DNA from: Candidatus Omnitrophota bacterium
GTDB lineage: Bacteria; Omnitrophota; Gorgyraeia; Duberdicusellales; 4484-171
Length of the DNA: 19,976 nt
Reading direction: 5' to 3'
Assembly: GCA_023228195.1 (NCBI GenBank)
Contig: JALOBR010000015.1
Location: 1 to 19,976, forward strand
A program made the translations under genes and the position numbers. The notes below the pieces were generated by a model that saw nothing but the letters and a program-made list of their open reading frames with translations, was not told where the DNA came from and did no database searches. Of the stretch, positions 7,246 to 15,227 are shown piece after piece. The first letter of the stretch is position 1; each line of letters opens with the position of its first letter.

Positions 7246-7287
7246 CTCGGACTTTAGCCCGGCAGGGCACCCTGTGGGTAATCCGAG
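7246..7287 (-). other. Predicted three-way-junction RNA or palindromic element
   Basis: The 42-nt segment has an outer 6-bp stem CTCGGA (7246-7251) with TCCGAG (7282-7287). Inside are two complete hairpins, GCCC-4 nt-GGGC (7257-7268) and ACCC-TGT-GGGT (7269-7279). It is GC-rich in an AT-rich gap and lies between the stop of the FAH-family gene and the start of the lipoprotein gene. No T-run follows, so it is not a standard terminator. It may be a dispersed palindromic repeat unit, an RNA processing site or a leader structure. Confidence 0.6.
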
Positions 7288-7302
7288 AATTGACGCAAGG
7301 CT

Positions 7303-8055
7303 TCATTTTATATAATTAACCAGTTTTGCGATTCCTTCAATCTCAATTTCAATGGTATCTCCTCTTTCCATCGCGCCTATCCCGGAAGGAGTTCCTGTAG
7401 AGATTACATCTCCCGGATTAAGAGTCATAATCTTAGAAATAAATGATACTAAATAATCATATGGAAAAATAAACTCCGAAGTATTGGAATCCTGCCTCAA
7501 TTTTCCATTTAGATATGAACGTATTCTTAAGTCCTTCGGAGAAACCCCGGTTTCAAGCCAGGGGCCAAGGGGGCAAAAGGTATCAAACGATTTTGCTCTG
7601 GTCCATTGTCCATCCCTTCTCTGCAAATCCCTCGCTGTCACATCATTAAGACAGGTAAACCCGAGTATGTATTTTCGGACATCTTTTGGTTTTATGTTTT
7701 TACCTTCTTTTTTTATTACGATTGCAAGCTCTGCCTCATAGTCCAATTGTCTAACCGAACTTGGATATGTTATTGCATCATTATGCCCGATTAACGAAGT
7801 CGACGGCTTTAAAAAAATGAGCGGTTCTTTGGGAAGCGCCATATTAAGCTCCCTTGCGTGATCCTTGTAGTTAAGCCCGATAAGAACGATCTTTGTAGGC
7901 TTGGCGGGGGGTAAAAATTTTACGCAATCTACCGGGATCTTTTTTGAAACGGGCTTGATACCCCTGGAAGGCTCTTCCCTGATAATTCTTATATTTTTTT
8001 CTTCGAGTATCCCCCAATATTCTTTTCTATTATGCGAAAAATGAATCAATCTCAT
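7303..8055 (-). CDS. Fumarylacetoacetate hydrolase (FAH) family enzyme
   Basis: 250 residues, typical for the short bacterial FAH/2-hydroxyhepta-2,4-diene-1,7-dioate isomerase branch. Visible motifs in order: IGLNYKDHARE (about 59-69), PLIFLKPSTSLIGHND, QLDYEAELAIVI with the metal-binding acidic residues (about 103-114), LGFTCLNDVTARDLQ, KSFDTFCPLGPW and a C-terminal ISTGTPSGIG. These enzymes are cytosolic, use Mg2+ or Mn2+, and act on small oxo-acids (hydrolase, decarboxylase or isomerase); the substrate cannot be told from sequence. The ATG overlaps the aroA stop as ATGA, so the two are translationally coupled. No other aromatic-degradation gene is present, so an oxaloacetate-type or housekeeping role is as likely as catabolism. 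Confidence 0.88.
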   Translation of the reverse strand: MRLIHFSHNRKEYWGILEEKNIRIIREEPSRGIKPVSKKIPVDCVKFLPPAKPTKIVLIGLNYKDHARELNMALPKEPLIFLKPSTSLIGHNDAITYPSSVRQLDYEAELAIVIKKEGKNIKPKDVRKYILGFTCLNDVTARDLQRRDGQWTRAKSFDTFCPLGPWLETGVSPKDLRIRSYLNGKLRQDSNTSEFIFPYDYLVSFISKIMTLNPGDVISTGTPSGIGAMERGDTIEIEIEGIAKLVNYIK

Positions 8056-9380
8056 TTATATAACGATTTTACTAAAGAAATAAATTCCGGGAATGATTTA
8101 TTAATACAAAAAGTATCATCGATCCTGCTTCCATCTTCCAAAGCCATAGCAAAAATTATCATACTCATCGCCGTACGATGGTCATGGAAACTTTCAAAAT
8201 TACAAGCCTTATGCTTACGTTTACCGGCAATTACAATTTTTAAATCATTACCGTAAGATTCTTCGTAGATATCAACGCCTGCCTTGCTTAAATTAACAAT
8301 CATCGACCTGACCCTGTCTGTTTCCTTAACTCTCAATTCTTTGACCCCTTTAATTTGGGTTTTACCCTCTGCGAAACTGCTGGCTACGCATAAAACCGGG
8401 ATCTCATCAATCATCGATGGCACCTCATCTGGTTCAACTATAGCAGCTTTCAACTGTGAACTCTCGACAATTATATCCGCATATGGCTCGTAAGTATTTT
8501 TCTCGTTTGTTATTTTAATATTTGCTCCCATACGTTTTAACACATTCAATAACCCGCACCGCGTAGGGTTAATATTTACATCTTTAATTATTAAACGGCT
8601 GTTTCTCAATATCAAACCTAAAACAATAAAAAATGCAGCCGAAGAAAAATCTCCCGGTATTAATAAATTTCCTGGCGATACCAGATGCTTTACCGGCTGG
8701 CAAGTTACAGTCGTATCTTTAACTATTATGTTTGCACCGAAAAGCTTAAGCATCCGCTCTGTATGATCGCGTGACCTATACGGCTCGGTAATTATGGTTT
8801 TACCCTTTGCGTAAAGGGCTGCAAGCATAATGGCAGATTTAATCTGCGCGCTTGCCACTTCAAGCATAAATTCGTTTGAGATTATTTTTTTGGCAGGTTC
8901 TATACGCAGCGGCGGATAAATATCTTTTTTCCCGCTTGCTGCACTTTCTTTCGAGACACCGCTGATTATTGCCCCCATCTCCTTTAAAGGCGCTACGACT
9001 CGTTCCATTGGCCTCTTAGAAAGCGATGGCGCCGCCTCAAATATGGTGGTAAATTTCTGGGAACAAAGCAAACCGCTCAGAATACGCATAGTTGTACCTG
9101 ACTCAGCGGCATAAAGCGAAACTGGGATTTTCTTAAGTTTCGGTTTAAAATACATACCCGTACCGCTAATTGTAAGTGACTTTTTTGTCAATTTCGCCCC
9201 TACTCCTAATTTCTTCATGCAATTTAAAGTCGTCAAAATATCATCACTTTCAATGAACGGTTTTATGGTTGTTTTACCACTACAAAGAGAAGAAAGAATA
9301 ACCGCTCTATGGGATATGGATTTATCCGGAGGGACTGTTATTTGTTTTTTGACGCTGGATAGTGGTTTTATGGTATACAT
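8052..9380 (-). CDS. aroA: 3-phosphoshikimate 1-carboxyvinyltransferase (EPSP synthase)
   Basis: Sixth step of the shikimate pathway: joins phosphoenolpyruvate to shikimate 3-phosphate. 442 residues from the ATG at 9380. Motifs: PPDKSISHRAVILSSL at about 17-32 with the substrate-binding Lys20, Ser21 and Arg25; AAESGTTMRILSGLL; SRDHTERMLKLFGA; and KGVKELRVKETDR near the C-terminus. The reading frame extends upstream to an ATG at 9458. However, those 26 extra residues (rich in YW, GYW, IC, LY) are a translation of the AATAACC repeat arm and match no family sequence, so I place the start at MYTIKPLSS. That start has only a weak AAAAGA upstream. It is coupled to the FAH-family gene by a 4-nt overlap. 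Confidence 0.93.
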   Translation of the reverse strand: MYTIKPLSSVKKQITVPPDKSISHRAVILSSLCSGKTTIKPFIESDDILTTLNCMKKLGVGAKLTKKSLTISGTGMYFKPKLKKIPVSLYAAESGTTMRILSGLLCSQKFTTIFEAAPSLSKRPMERVVAPLKEMGAIISGVSKESAASGKKDIYPPLRIEPAKKIISNEFMLEVASAQIKSAIMLAALYAKGKTIITEPYRSRDHTERMLKLFGANIIVKDTTVTCQPVKHLVSPGNLLIPGDFSSAAFFIVLGLILRNSRLIIKDVNINPTRCGLLNVLKRMGANIKITNEKNTYEPYADIIVESSQLKAAIVEPDEVPSMIDEIPVLCVASSFAEGKTQIKGVKELRVKETDRVRSMIVNLSKAGVDIYEESYGNDLKIVIAGKRKHKACNFESFHDHRTAMSMIIFAMALEDGSRIDDTFCINKSFPEFISLVKSLYK

Positions 9381-9396
9381 TCTTTTATAAATATTA

Positions 9397-9540
9397 AATA
9401 ACCAATAACCAAGATACAAGATACAAATAATATCCAAATTCCAATATCCAATAACCAAACGGAGATATTGGTTTTTGTTTGGTTATTGAGATTTGGTTAT
9501 TGGTCATTGTTTGGTTATTGTATCTTGGAGCTTGGTTATT
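9397..9540. repeat. Facing heptamer arms, AATAACC family, between rluD and aroA
   Basis: The left arm on the + strand has 7-bp units starting at 9397, 9404, 9411, 9418 and 9425, then after an 11-nt break at 9443 and 9450 (consensus AATAACC, variant AAGATAC). The right arm has the complement GGTTATT at 9481, 9495, 9513 and 9534, with variants between them in the same phase, broken once by a 4-nt insert at 9509. The arms can pair as a long imperfect hairpin. The last unit supplies the TAA stop of rluD (9538-9536), and the left arm is misread as an N-terminal extension of aroA. Confidence 0.9.
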
Positions 9541-10441
9541 TATTATGATATCTATGTTCTTCTATAAATTTTATAAACCTTTCCGGTATTGGCGATACAA
9601 ATTCCATAAATTTACCGGTACATGGATGGAAAAGGCCCAATTTATGTGCGTGTAAAAACATTTCATCATAATCGTCTTTTATACCGTATTTTTTATCGCC
9701 AACTATAGGAAAACCCAGGAATTTAAGGTGCACACGGATTTGGTGCATTCTCCCCGTTAGCAAATTTATACTTACAAATGTAGCGTCATCTAAGCGTTCC
9801 TTTACGTTAAATTCTGTGTGTGCCTTTTTTGATTGAAGGAAACTCACTTTCATCCTAAGCCTGTTTTTTTCATCCCTGCGTAGCGGCATATCAACCACGA
9901 GGTTATCTTTTTTGACTATGCCCCATACGATAGTCAGATATTCTTTTTTAATCTTCCTCTTTCTAAACTGCTCAACCAAGTTAAGATGCGAAAAATTATT
10001 CTTCGCAAGCACCAAACATCCGCTGGTCTCGCGATCCAGTCTGTGCACTACGCCGGGCCGATTTGCGCTTATGCTGGATAAATCTTTCTTCATATATAAA
10101 AGAGCGTTAACCAAAGTATCTTGCACCGCTGGTTGCGGCGGATGAACGATAATATCTATCGGTTTTTCTATAACCAATATATCGCTATCTTCATAGATAA
10201 TATTAACTTCAAACTTAAATGGTTTCAACACATCTTTTTTATCTTCTTCCATCTCAACGGATATTACCTGTCCGGCTTTTAATCTATAGTTTGGTTTCTT
10301 AGGCTGCCCATCGACAAGGACACGATTCGTCTTTATGAGTAAACTAAATTTCGTCCGCGAAACTGACTGCAAATTACGCTGCAAAAATTTATCCAGGCGT
10401 TCTCCGCCAGACTCAGGCGAAACTGTTAATGACTGTTGCAT
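9536..10441 (-). CDS. rluD: RluA/RluD-family rRNA pseudouridine synthase
   Basis: 301 residues. An N-terminal S4 RNA-binding domain (about 14-65; GERLDKFLQ...SRTKFSLLIKTNRVLVDG) is followed by the catalytic domain. The family motif HRLDRETSG is at 133-141 with the nucleophile Asp136. Later blocks LLTGRMHQIRVHL and FLGFPIVGDKKYG are also family-typical. It isomerises uridines in large-subunit rRNA; the exact position cannot be assigned, and the symbol rests on overall architecture and on the lspA-ylyB-like gene order. The start codon lies one base after the lspA stop and has no clear ribosome site, suggesting coupling. The stop codon is provided by a heptamer repeat unit. Codons 8-15 lie in an imperfect palindrome resembling one at 19814-19831. 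Confidence 0.92.
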   Translation of the reverse strand: MQQSLTVSPESGGERLDKFLQRNLQSVSRTKFSLLIKTNRVLVDGQPKKPNYRLKAGQVISVEMEEDKKDVLKPFKFEVNIIYEDSDILVIEKPIDIIVHPPQPAVQDTLVNALLYMKKDLSSISANRPGVVHRLDRETSGCLVLAKNNFSHLNLVEQFRKRKIKKEYLTIVWGIVKKDNLVVDMPLRRDEKNRLRMKVSFLQSKKAHTEFNVKERLDDATFVSINLLTGRMHQIRVHLKFLGFPIVGDKKYGIKDDYDEMFLHAHKLGLFHPCTGKFMEFVSPIPERFIKFIEEHRYHNK

Positions 10442-10442
10442 A

Positions 10443-10922
10443 TTATATTTTTTTAGGTTTTCTAAATTCGTTAAGCAGAAGAAGAAAGGCGCCGACGCTT
10501 ATGGCGGAATCGGACAAATTAAAAACGGGCCACACTCTTACATCTATATAATCAACGACAAAGCCCATAAAAACCCTGTCATAAAGGTTTGACAAGGCGC
10601 CCCCCATAATCAAACCGCAGGAAACAAGAAAAAAGAAACTTTTTCTCCTTTCGTTTATAACGGCAAAAAGGAATACAATAAGAAAAATTACCCCGGTATA
10701 AATCAAAAGAGAAGTTTTTCCTTTCAATATACCGAAAGCAGCGCCTTTGTTAAATACAACGGTAAGATATAAAATATTTTTTATTACGGGAATGGACTCA
10801 AAGGAAGGATTAGCCAAGAAATATCGTTTTATAAAAAAATCAGCGGTAAATACGAAAGAAGCTACGATACATACAAAAGCAAGGCTTACAACTTGTTTTC
10901 TTTTTCCATTTTTTCCTGGCAT
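10443..10922 (-). CDS. lspA: Lipoprotein signal peptidase (signal peptidase II)
   Basis: 159-residue inner-membrane aspartic protease that removes signal peptides from diacylglyceryl-prolipoproteins. Four hydrophobic segments are visible at about 11-29, 74-90, 97-110 and 139-150. Conserved blocks: FNKGAAFGIL (57-66), GGALSNLYDRVFMGFVVDYID (107-127) with catalytic Asp115, and VFNLSDSAISVG (133-144) with catalytic Asp138. The frame stays open further upstream, but the extra 24 residues lie inside the dksA coding sequence and are not LspA-like, so the ATG at 10922 is chosen. It overlaps the 3' end of dksA by 37 nt in another frame, with no good Shine-Dalgarno, so reinitiation or coupling is likely. 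A direct client, the C22 lipoprotein, is encoded downstream. Confidence 0.92.
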   Translation of the reverse strand: MPGKNGKRKQVVSLAFVCIVASFVFTADFFIKRYFLANPSFESIPVIKNILYLTVVFNKGAAFGILKGKTSLLIYTGVIFLIVFLFAVINERRKSFFFLVSCGLIMGGALSNLYDRVFMGFVVDYIDVRVWPVFNLSDSAISVGAFLLLLNEFRKPKKI

Positions 10923-11278
10923 TTTTTGCAATACTTTACATATGGAATAGATTTTAAACGGACGGCGGCAATAACTTTTTCGCACAACTGGCAAACACCG
11001 TAGTCCTTAGCTTCTATCCTTTTTAATGCCTCCTCTATCTCAAGAAGCACTTTACGTTCATCGGAAACCAAACCTAAGCTGAAATCCCTTTCGTAATTAT
11101 CCGATGCGACATCTGCGATATGTATTCCGTAACCGGACATATCTCCCGAGATGTCCTTCTGGCTCTTCATAAGAGTATCTTCGGAAATCTCACGGATTTT
11201 TGCCATGACCTCTTCCTTAAGATTTATGAGTTTTTCTTTATACTCTTTTAATTCTTTAGCTGCTAAATGAGTCTTCAT
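10886..11278 (-). CDS. dksA: TraR/DksA-family zinc-finger protein
   Basis: 130 residues from the ATG at 11278. A long charged helical N-terminal part (1-45) is followed by ADVASDNYERDFSLGL (55-70), the DksA-type tip/loop region, another helix, and a four-cysteine zinc finger C96-X2-C99...C117-X2-C120. Such proteins bind the RNA polymerase secondary channel or act as general regulators; here the position between ileS and lspA matches ylyA of Bacillus. The symbol is a family label: whether it mediates ppGpp-type control is not shown. A longer frame starts at 11350, but the perfect AAGGAGG five bases before 11278 decides the start. Confidence 0.9.
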   Translation of the reverse strand: MKTHLAAKELKEYKEKLINLKEEVMAKIREISEDTLMKSQKDISGDMSGYGIHIADVASDNYERDFSLGLVSDERKVLLEIEEALKRIEAKDYGVCQLCEKVIAAVRLKSIPYVKYCKKCQEKMEKENKL

Positions 11279-11283
11279 TAATG

Positions 11284-11290
11284 CCTCCTT
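11284..11290 (-). promoter_or_regulatory. Ribosome binding site deciding the dksA start
   Basis: AAGGAGG on the minus strand, 5 nt before the ATG at 11278. It rules out the upstream in-frame start at 11350. Confidence 0.85.
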
Positions 11291-11318
11291 AATTTTATGC
11301 CGCAAGCAGAAAATTAAC

Positions 11319-11338
11319 CCCGAAGCGCTTCTTACGGG
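11319..11338 (-). other. Stem-loop in the ileS-dksA gap
   Basis: CCCG-T-AAG pairs with CTT-CGGG around a 5-nt loop, with one bulged T. It is followed by GTTAATTTTC, a poor T-run. It could be a leaky terminator or a dksA leader structure; weakly supported. Confidence 0.35.
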
Positions 11339-11370
11339 CGCGAGGGGCAATTACCATTGCTGCCAGATTC

Positions 11371-14184
11371 TCAACTTTTATTTTTCAATGCGTCAACGCA
11401 TCTTAAGCACGTGCCGGGAAAATCTTTGTTACTTCCCAGATTATCCCTGTAATTCCAGCAACGTAAACATTTTTCTTTCGCAGTCTTCTCTACCCGTATT
11501 TCCGGGTTTCCCTCGTCAATTGTCACCGCGGAAACTATGAAAACTTCACGAAGAATATCTTCGTACCCCTTATAAAAAACAAGCTCTTTATCCTTGAATT
11601 TAAGAAAAACTTCTGCCTCAAGAGAACTTCCGATTGCGCCTGTTGAGCGTTTATCCTCTATCTCTTTAAGCACCTTTTCTCTCAACTCAAATATAGCCTG
11701 CCATTTTTTTGATAGGCTTTCGTTGACCCATTCTTGATGATAACTCTCATCTAATTGTGAAAGGAAAATGGATTCCTTCCCGCCATATAAGAAAGAAGCC
11801 GCGGAGTAAGCTTCTTCCGCGGTAAAAGAAATAATCGGGGCTATCAATTTTAAAAGAACATTAAGGATATTATAAATAACAAATTGGCACGAACGCCGTT
11901 CTTTTGAATTCGGAGAGAAAGTATATAGTCTATCCTTCAAAATGTCAAGATAAAAAGAACTTAAGTCCAGGTTACAGAAGTTAAAAATTTCCTGGCATAC
12001 TTTATAAAAACTATAATTTTCGTAATTTTCCGTAACGCGGCTATAAAGCTCCATGGTTTTTGACAGCATTAATTTATCAACCTCCAGGAGCTCTTCGTAA
12101 CTTATTTTATTCTGCATCGGTGCATAATCATAAAGATTGCCTAGTATAAATTTTATGGTATTTCTGACTTTTCTATAAATATCAACAAGCTGTTTGACTA
12201 TATTATCTGATATTTTGACATCCTCACTATAATCACTGTAAGCCGCCCAGAGCCGTAGAATTTCTGCGCCATATTGCTTTATGGTAGCTTGCGGAGCAAT
12301 TACATTACCCAGGGATTTCGACATTTTTTTACCTTCGCCGTCAACCACAAAACCATGTGTTAGGATAGTTTTAAAAGGCGCTTTATTTTCTATGGCAACC
12401 GAAGGCAATAGAGAAACCTGAAACCAACCCCTGTGCTGGTCGCTTCCTTCAAGATACATATCAGCCGGAAAATTAAGGTCCGGATTATCTTTAAGGACGG
12501 CAAAAAAACTTGCTCCTGATTCAAACCAAACATCAAGTATGTCGAATTCTTTTACGAACTCAACTGTTTTACATTCCTTGCAGGCAAACCCTTCCGGAAG
12601 GAAATTATTGATTTCTAAATTAAACCACGAATCAGAGCCTTTTTCTTTGAAAATCTCCGCGCATTTTTTAAGCACCTCTTCGTCGAGAACTACATTACCG
12701 CATTTTTTGCATTTTACTGCCGGGATGGGTATGCCCCAAAGGCGTTGGCGAGATAAACACCAATCCGGACGCAACTCAACCATTCCTTTCATTCTTTCCT
12801 TACCAGAAGAAGGCACCCATCTTATATTATCTATCTCCTTTAATACTTTGCTGCGCAAATCATTATGGTCAACGTTAAGAAACCATTGAAATGTCGCCCG
12901 GGTAATTAGCGGATTTTTGCAACGCCAGCAGTGAGGGTAAGAATGGGTTATCTTACCGGCAGAAAGTAATAACTCCCTGCTGTTTAAATCTTCAATGATC
13001 TCATCATTAGCCTTATGAACATATTTCCCTTGCCATTTGCCGCAAGTGTCATCAAACTTGCCCTTACCGTCAACCGGCATAAGAATTTCCAAGCCGTATT
13101 TCTTGCCGGTTGAATAATCATCTTGCCCGTGCCCAGGTGCGGTATGCACGCATCCGGTACCGTCTTCCATAGATACGTAATCTGCAGTAACAACTTTTCC
13201 TTCCCCTCCAAACGGGCGCTCATAAGTTGACCCAAACCAATCTTTGCCTTGAGCAAGCCAGATGCAATCGAAATCGCTTTCTTCTTTATTGAGAACTTTT
13301 AGAAAAGAGGTTTTAAGCTTTTCGGCAACAACCCAGGCTTCTCCATTGCTTTGAACCAAGCAGCAATATCTTTCTTCAGGATGCAGAGCGACTGCCACGT
13401 TCGCCAGTAAAGTCCAGGGGGTAGTTGTCCAGATAACAAAATACACATCTTTGGGCTGAAAACGTTGTCCAACTTGCTTTATACGCTTTTCTATATCGAC
13501 TCTTTTCTTTTCAGGGCCAGTTAATGTTTTTGTTTTAAATTTAACAAATATAGAAGGCGAAGTATGATTTTCATATTCAACTTCCGCTTCAGCCAGCGCT
13601 GTTTCACAAGACGCACACCAATTAACCGGTTTTCTGCCTCTATAAATAAACCCAAGCCTGGTCAACGCCTCTAATAGCTTAATTACGTTATATTCGTATC
13701 GCGGATTAAACGTCAAATATGGGTTGTCGAAGTCGCTAAAGATTCCGAGCCGCTTAAAATCTTCTTTCTGCAATTCAACAAATTTTAGCGCAAAATCCTT
13801 CGCCTTTTTACGAAAATCAGCCACGTCAACATCATTTTTGGTTTTATTCAACTCTTTAAGCAACTGATGCTCAACCGGCAGGCCATGACAATCCCATCCG
13901 AAGACAGATGGACAATCTGCGCCTTTTAAAACCATATATTTGGTGATTATATCTTTTAGAATTTTATTTAGGGCGTGGCCTATGTGTATTGAGCCATTCG
14001 CATAAGGCGGGCCGTCGTGGAGAACGAATTTATTTTTTCCTTTTCGAGAGAGCCTTATTTTTTCGTAAATACCAATCTCTTTCCAAAAGACAAGCATCTT
14101 CGGCTCCAAAACCGAAAGATTCGCTTTCATGGAAAAGTCAGTCTTAGGCAGATTTAAGGTATCTTTGTAATTAGGATTATCCAT
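11371..14184 (-). CDS. ileS: Isoleucyl-tRNA synthetase
   Basis: Full-length 937-residue class I synthetase charging tRNA-Ile. HIGH motif GSIHIGHALNKILKD with HIGH at 67-70; CP1 editing domain from about 190 to 420, including FVIWTTTPWTLLANVAV and DGTGCVHTAPGHGQDDY; DVWFESGASFFAV before the catalytic end; KMSKS at 620-624; and the C-terminal zinc finger with pairs CLRCWNY and CLRCVDAL. This is the bacterial (type 1) architecture with the C-terminal zinc domain. There is no Shine-Dalgarno; a perfect TATAAT lies 13 nt upstream of the ATG. It heads the ileS-dksA-lspA-rluD group. Confidence 0.97.
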   Translation of the reverse strand: MDNPNYKDTLNLPKTDFSMKANLSVLEPKMLVFWKEIGIYEKIRLSRKGKNKFVLHDGPPYANGSIHIGHALNKILKDIITKYMVLKGADCPSVFGWDCHGLPVEHQLLKELNKTKNDVDVADFRKKAKDFALKFVELQKEDFKRLGIFSDFDNPYLTFNPRYEYNVIKLLEALTRLGFIYRGRKPVNWCASCETALAEAEVEYENHTSPSIFVKFKTKTLTGPEKKRVDIEKRIKQVGQRFQPKDVYFVIWTTTPWTLLANVAVALHPEERYCCLVQSNGEAWVVAEKLKTSFLKVLNKEESDFDCIWLAQGKDWFGSTYERPFGGEGKVVTADYVSMEDGTGCVHTAPGHGQDDYSTGKKYGLEILMPVDGKGKFDDTCGKWQGKYVHKANDEIIEDLNSRELLLSAGKITHSYPHCWRCKNPLITRATFQWFLNVDHNDLRSKVLKEIDNIRWVPSSGKERMKGMVELRPDWCLSRQRLWGIPIPAVKCKKCGNVVLDEEVLKKCAEIFKEKGSDSWFNLEINNFLPEGFACKECKTVEFVKEFDILDVWFESGASFFAVLKDNPDLNFPADMYLEGSDQHRGWFQVSLLPSVAIENKAPFKTILTHGFVVDGEGKKMSKSLGNVIAPQATIKQYGAEILRLWAAYSDYSEDVKISDNIVKQLVDIYRKVRNTIKFILGNLYDYAPMQNKISYEELLEVDKLMLSKTMELYSRVTENYENYSFYKVCQEIFNFCNLDLSSFYLDILKDRLYTFSPNSKERRSCQFVIYNILNVLLKLIAPIISFTAEEAYSAASFLYGGKESIFLSQLDESYHQEWVNESLSKKWQAIFELREKVLKEIEDKRSTGAIGSSLEAEVFLKFKDKELVFYKGYEDILREVFIVSAVTIDEGNPEIRVEKTAKEKCLRCWNYRDNLGSNKDFPGTCLRCVDALKNKS

Positions 14185-14197
14185 ATTTTTAGCTTAT

Positions 14198-14203
14198 ATT
14201 ATA
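14198..14203 (-). promoter_or_regulatory. Candidate -10 element for ileS
   Basis: TATAAT on the minus strand ends 13 nt before the ileS ATG, at the edge of the AAATCAA repeat arm. No good -35 is seen; repeat units supply TTGATT-like hexamers at unsuitable spacing. If used, the leader would be about 6-7 nt. Confidence 0.4.
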
Positions 14204-14313
14204 AATCAAAAATCAAAATGCAAAAATCAAAATTACATATCAAAATTAAAAATGTTTCGAAAATCTTTGAATTTTGCATTGTCATTTTGATGTTTGATTT
14301 TTGATATTTGATT
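14203..14313. repeat. Facing heptamer arms, AAATCAA family, between pfkB-type kinase and ileS
   Basis: Left arm: 7-bp units at 14203, 14210, 14217 and 14224, then a degenerate part to about 14250. Right arm: the complementary TTTGATN at 14286, 14293, 14300 and 14307 in exact phase, preceded by degenerate copies from about 14267. The two arms face each other around about 20 nt, so the transcript could form a long AU-rich hairpin. The array begins 8 nt after the kinase stop and ends about 19 nt before the ileS start, filling practically the whole gap. Confidence 0.9.
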
Positions 14314-14320
14314 TTTTATC

Positions 14321-15220
14321 TTAAAAGCAAGTAAGCTGCTTAAATTCTTTGAGACGTTTTTCTACTTCCGGCTTAGTTAATGAAACCAGCCGCCATGGCC
14401 CAAACTCTTCAACCGCGAAAGTAGCCATTATGTTTCCATAAACAATTGCACGCCGAAGGGCATCCTCGCTTAAGCTCTTTTGATTTGCAAGGTACCCCAT
14501 AACTCCTCCGGCAAAAGTATCCCCTGCGCCTGTCGGGTCATATACATCTTCCAGTAAAAATGCCGGAACGCAAAAAACAGAATTTCTCGAAAAGAGCATT
14601 GCTCCATGCTCTCCTTTTTTTATGATTATGCGCTTTGGCCCAAACTTAAATATTGCCTTTGCCGCGCGAAGTAAATTATTTTCTCCGGAAAGCTGCCTGG
14701 CCTCGCCATCGTTTAAAAATAAAATATCTACTTTTTTCAAGAATTTGGTTAATTGCTTCTTTTTGCTTTCAATCCAGTGGTTCATTGTATCGCAAGCAAC
14801 AAGCTTAGGATTTTTTACCTGCCTTAACACCCGTTCCTGAATTTCCGGGTCAATGTTCGCCAGAAAAACATATTTACTATGCTTATATTCTAAGGGCAGT
14901 TTTGGATTAAAATCCGAAAAAACATTAAGATGCGTGGCAATAGTTTTTGCGCTGTTAAAATCCCACTCGTATTCGCCTTCCCAGCGAAATGTTTCGCCAT
15001 CGGCTATTTCCAGGCCTTTTATGCCAATCCCTTTATCCCGGAATAATTTAATATACTTGGCAGGAAAATCACGGCCTACGACGGCAACAAGATTAACCTG
15101 GCCAAACAGGCGCGCGCTAAAGGAAAAAAACGTAGCCGACCCGCCTAAAACTTCCTCGCATCTTGAATGTGGAGTTTTTATCGCATCCAAAGCAACTGAA
15201 CCTACGACTAATATGCTCAT
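14321..15220 (-). CDS. PfkB/ribokinase-family carbohydrate or nucleoside kinase
   Basis: 299 residues, full family length. N-terminal ILVVGSVALDAI and VLGGSATFFSFSARLFG (about 24-40) form the sugar-binding half. The C-terminal signature DPTGAGDTFAGGVMGYLA (228-245) carries the anion hole and catalytic Asp234. FRWEGEYEWDFNSAKT (about 78-93) is typical of a broadly distributed subgroup of unknown substrate. It lies immediately downstream of mtnP, so a role with the ribose or purine product of methylthioadenosine phosphorolysis is conceivable, but this is inference. There is no ribosome site: the AGACCAA repeat starts eight bases before the ATG. Confidence 0.9.
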   Translation of the reverse strand: MSILVVGSVALDAIKTPHSRCEEVLGGSATFFSFSARLFGQVNLVAVVGRDFPAKYIKLFRDKGIGIKGLEIADGETFRWEGEYEWDFNSAKTIATHLNVFSDFNPKLPLEYKHSKYVFLANIDPEIQERVLRQVKNPKLVACDTMNHWIESKKKQLTKFLKKVDILFLNDGEARQLSGENNLLRAAKAIFKFGPKRIIIKKGEHGAMLFSRNSVFCVPAFLLEDVYDPTGAGDTFAGGVMGYLANQKSLSEDALRRAIVYGNIMATFAVEEFGPWRLVSLTKPEVEKRLKEFKQLTCF

Positions 15221-15227
15221 ATATCTA

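Noticed and set aside
9381..9458. 26-residue N-terminal extension of aroA, possibly a membrane or targeting segment
   Set aside because: The codons are AATAACC-type heptamers and match the facing arm read in other frames; EPSP synthases start close to MYTIKPLSS.
10923..10994. Longer lspA start inside dksA
   Set aside because: The extra 24 residues are basic, Cys-containing and out of family; they only reflect the dksA zinc-finger DNA in another frame.
11279..11350. Longer dksA start at 11350
   Set aside because: The AAGGAGG site five bases before 11278 and the start of the charged helix at MKTHLAAKEL fit the shorter protein.
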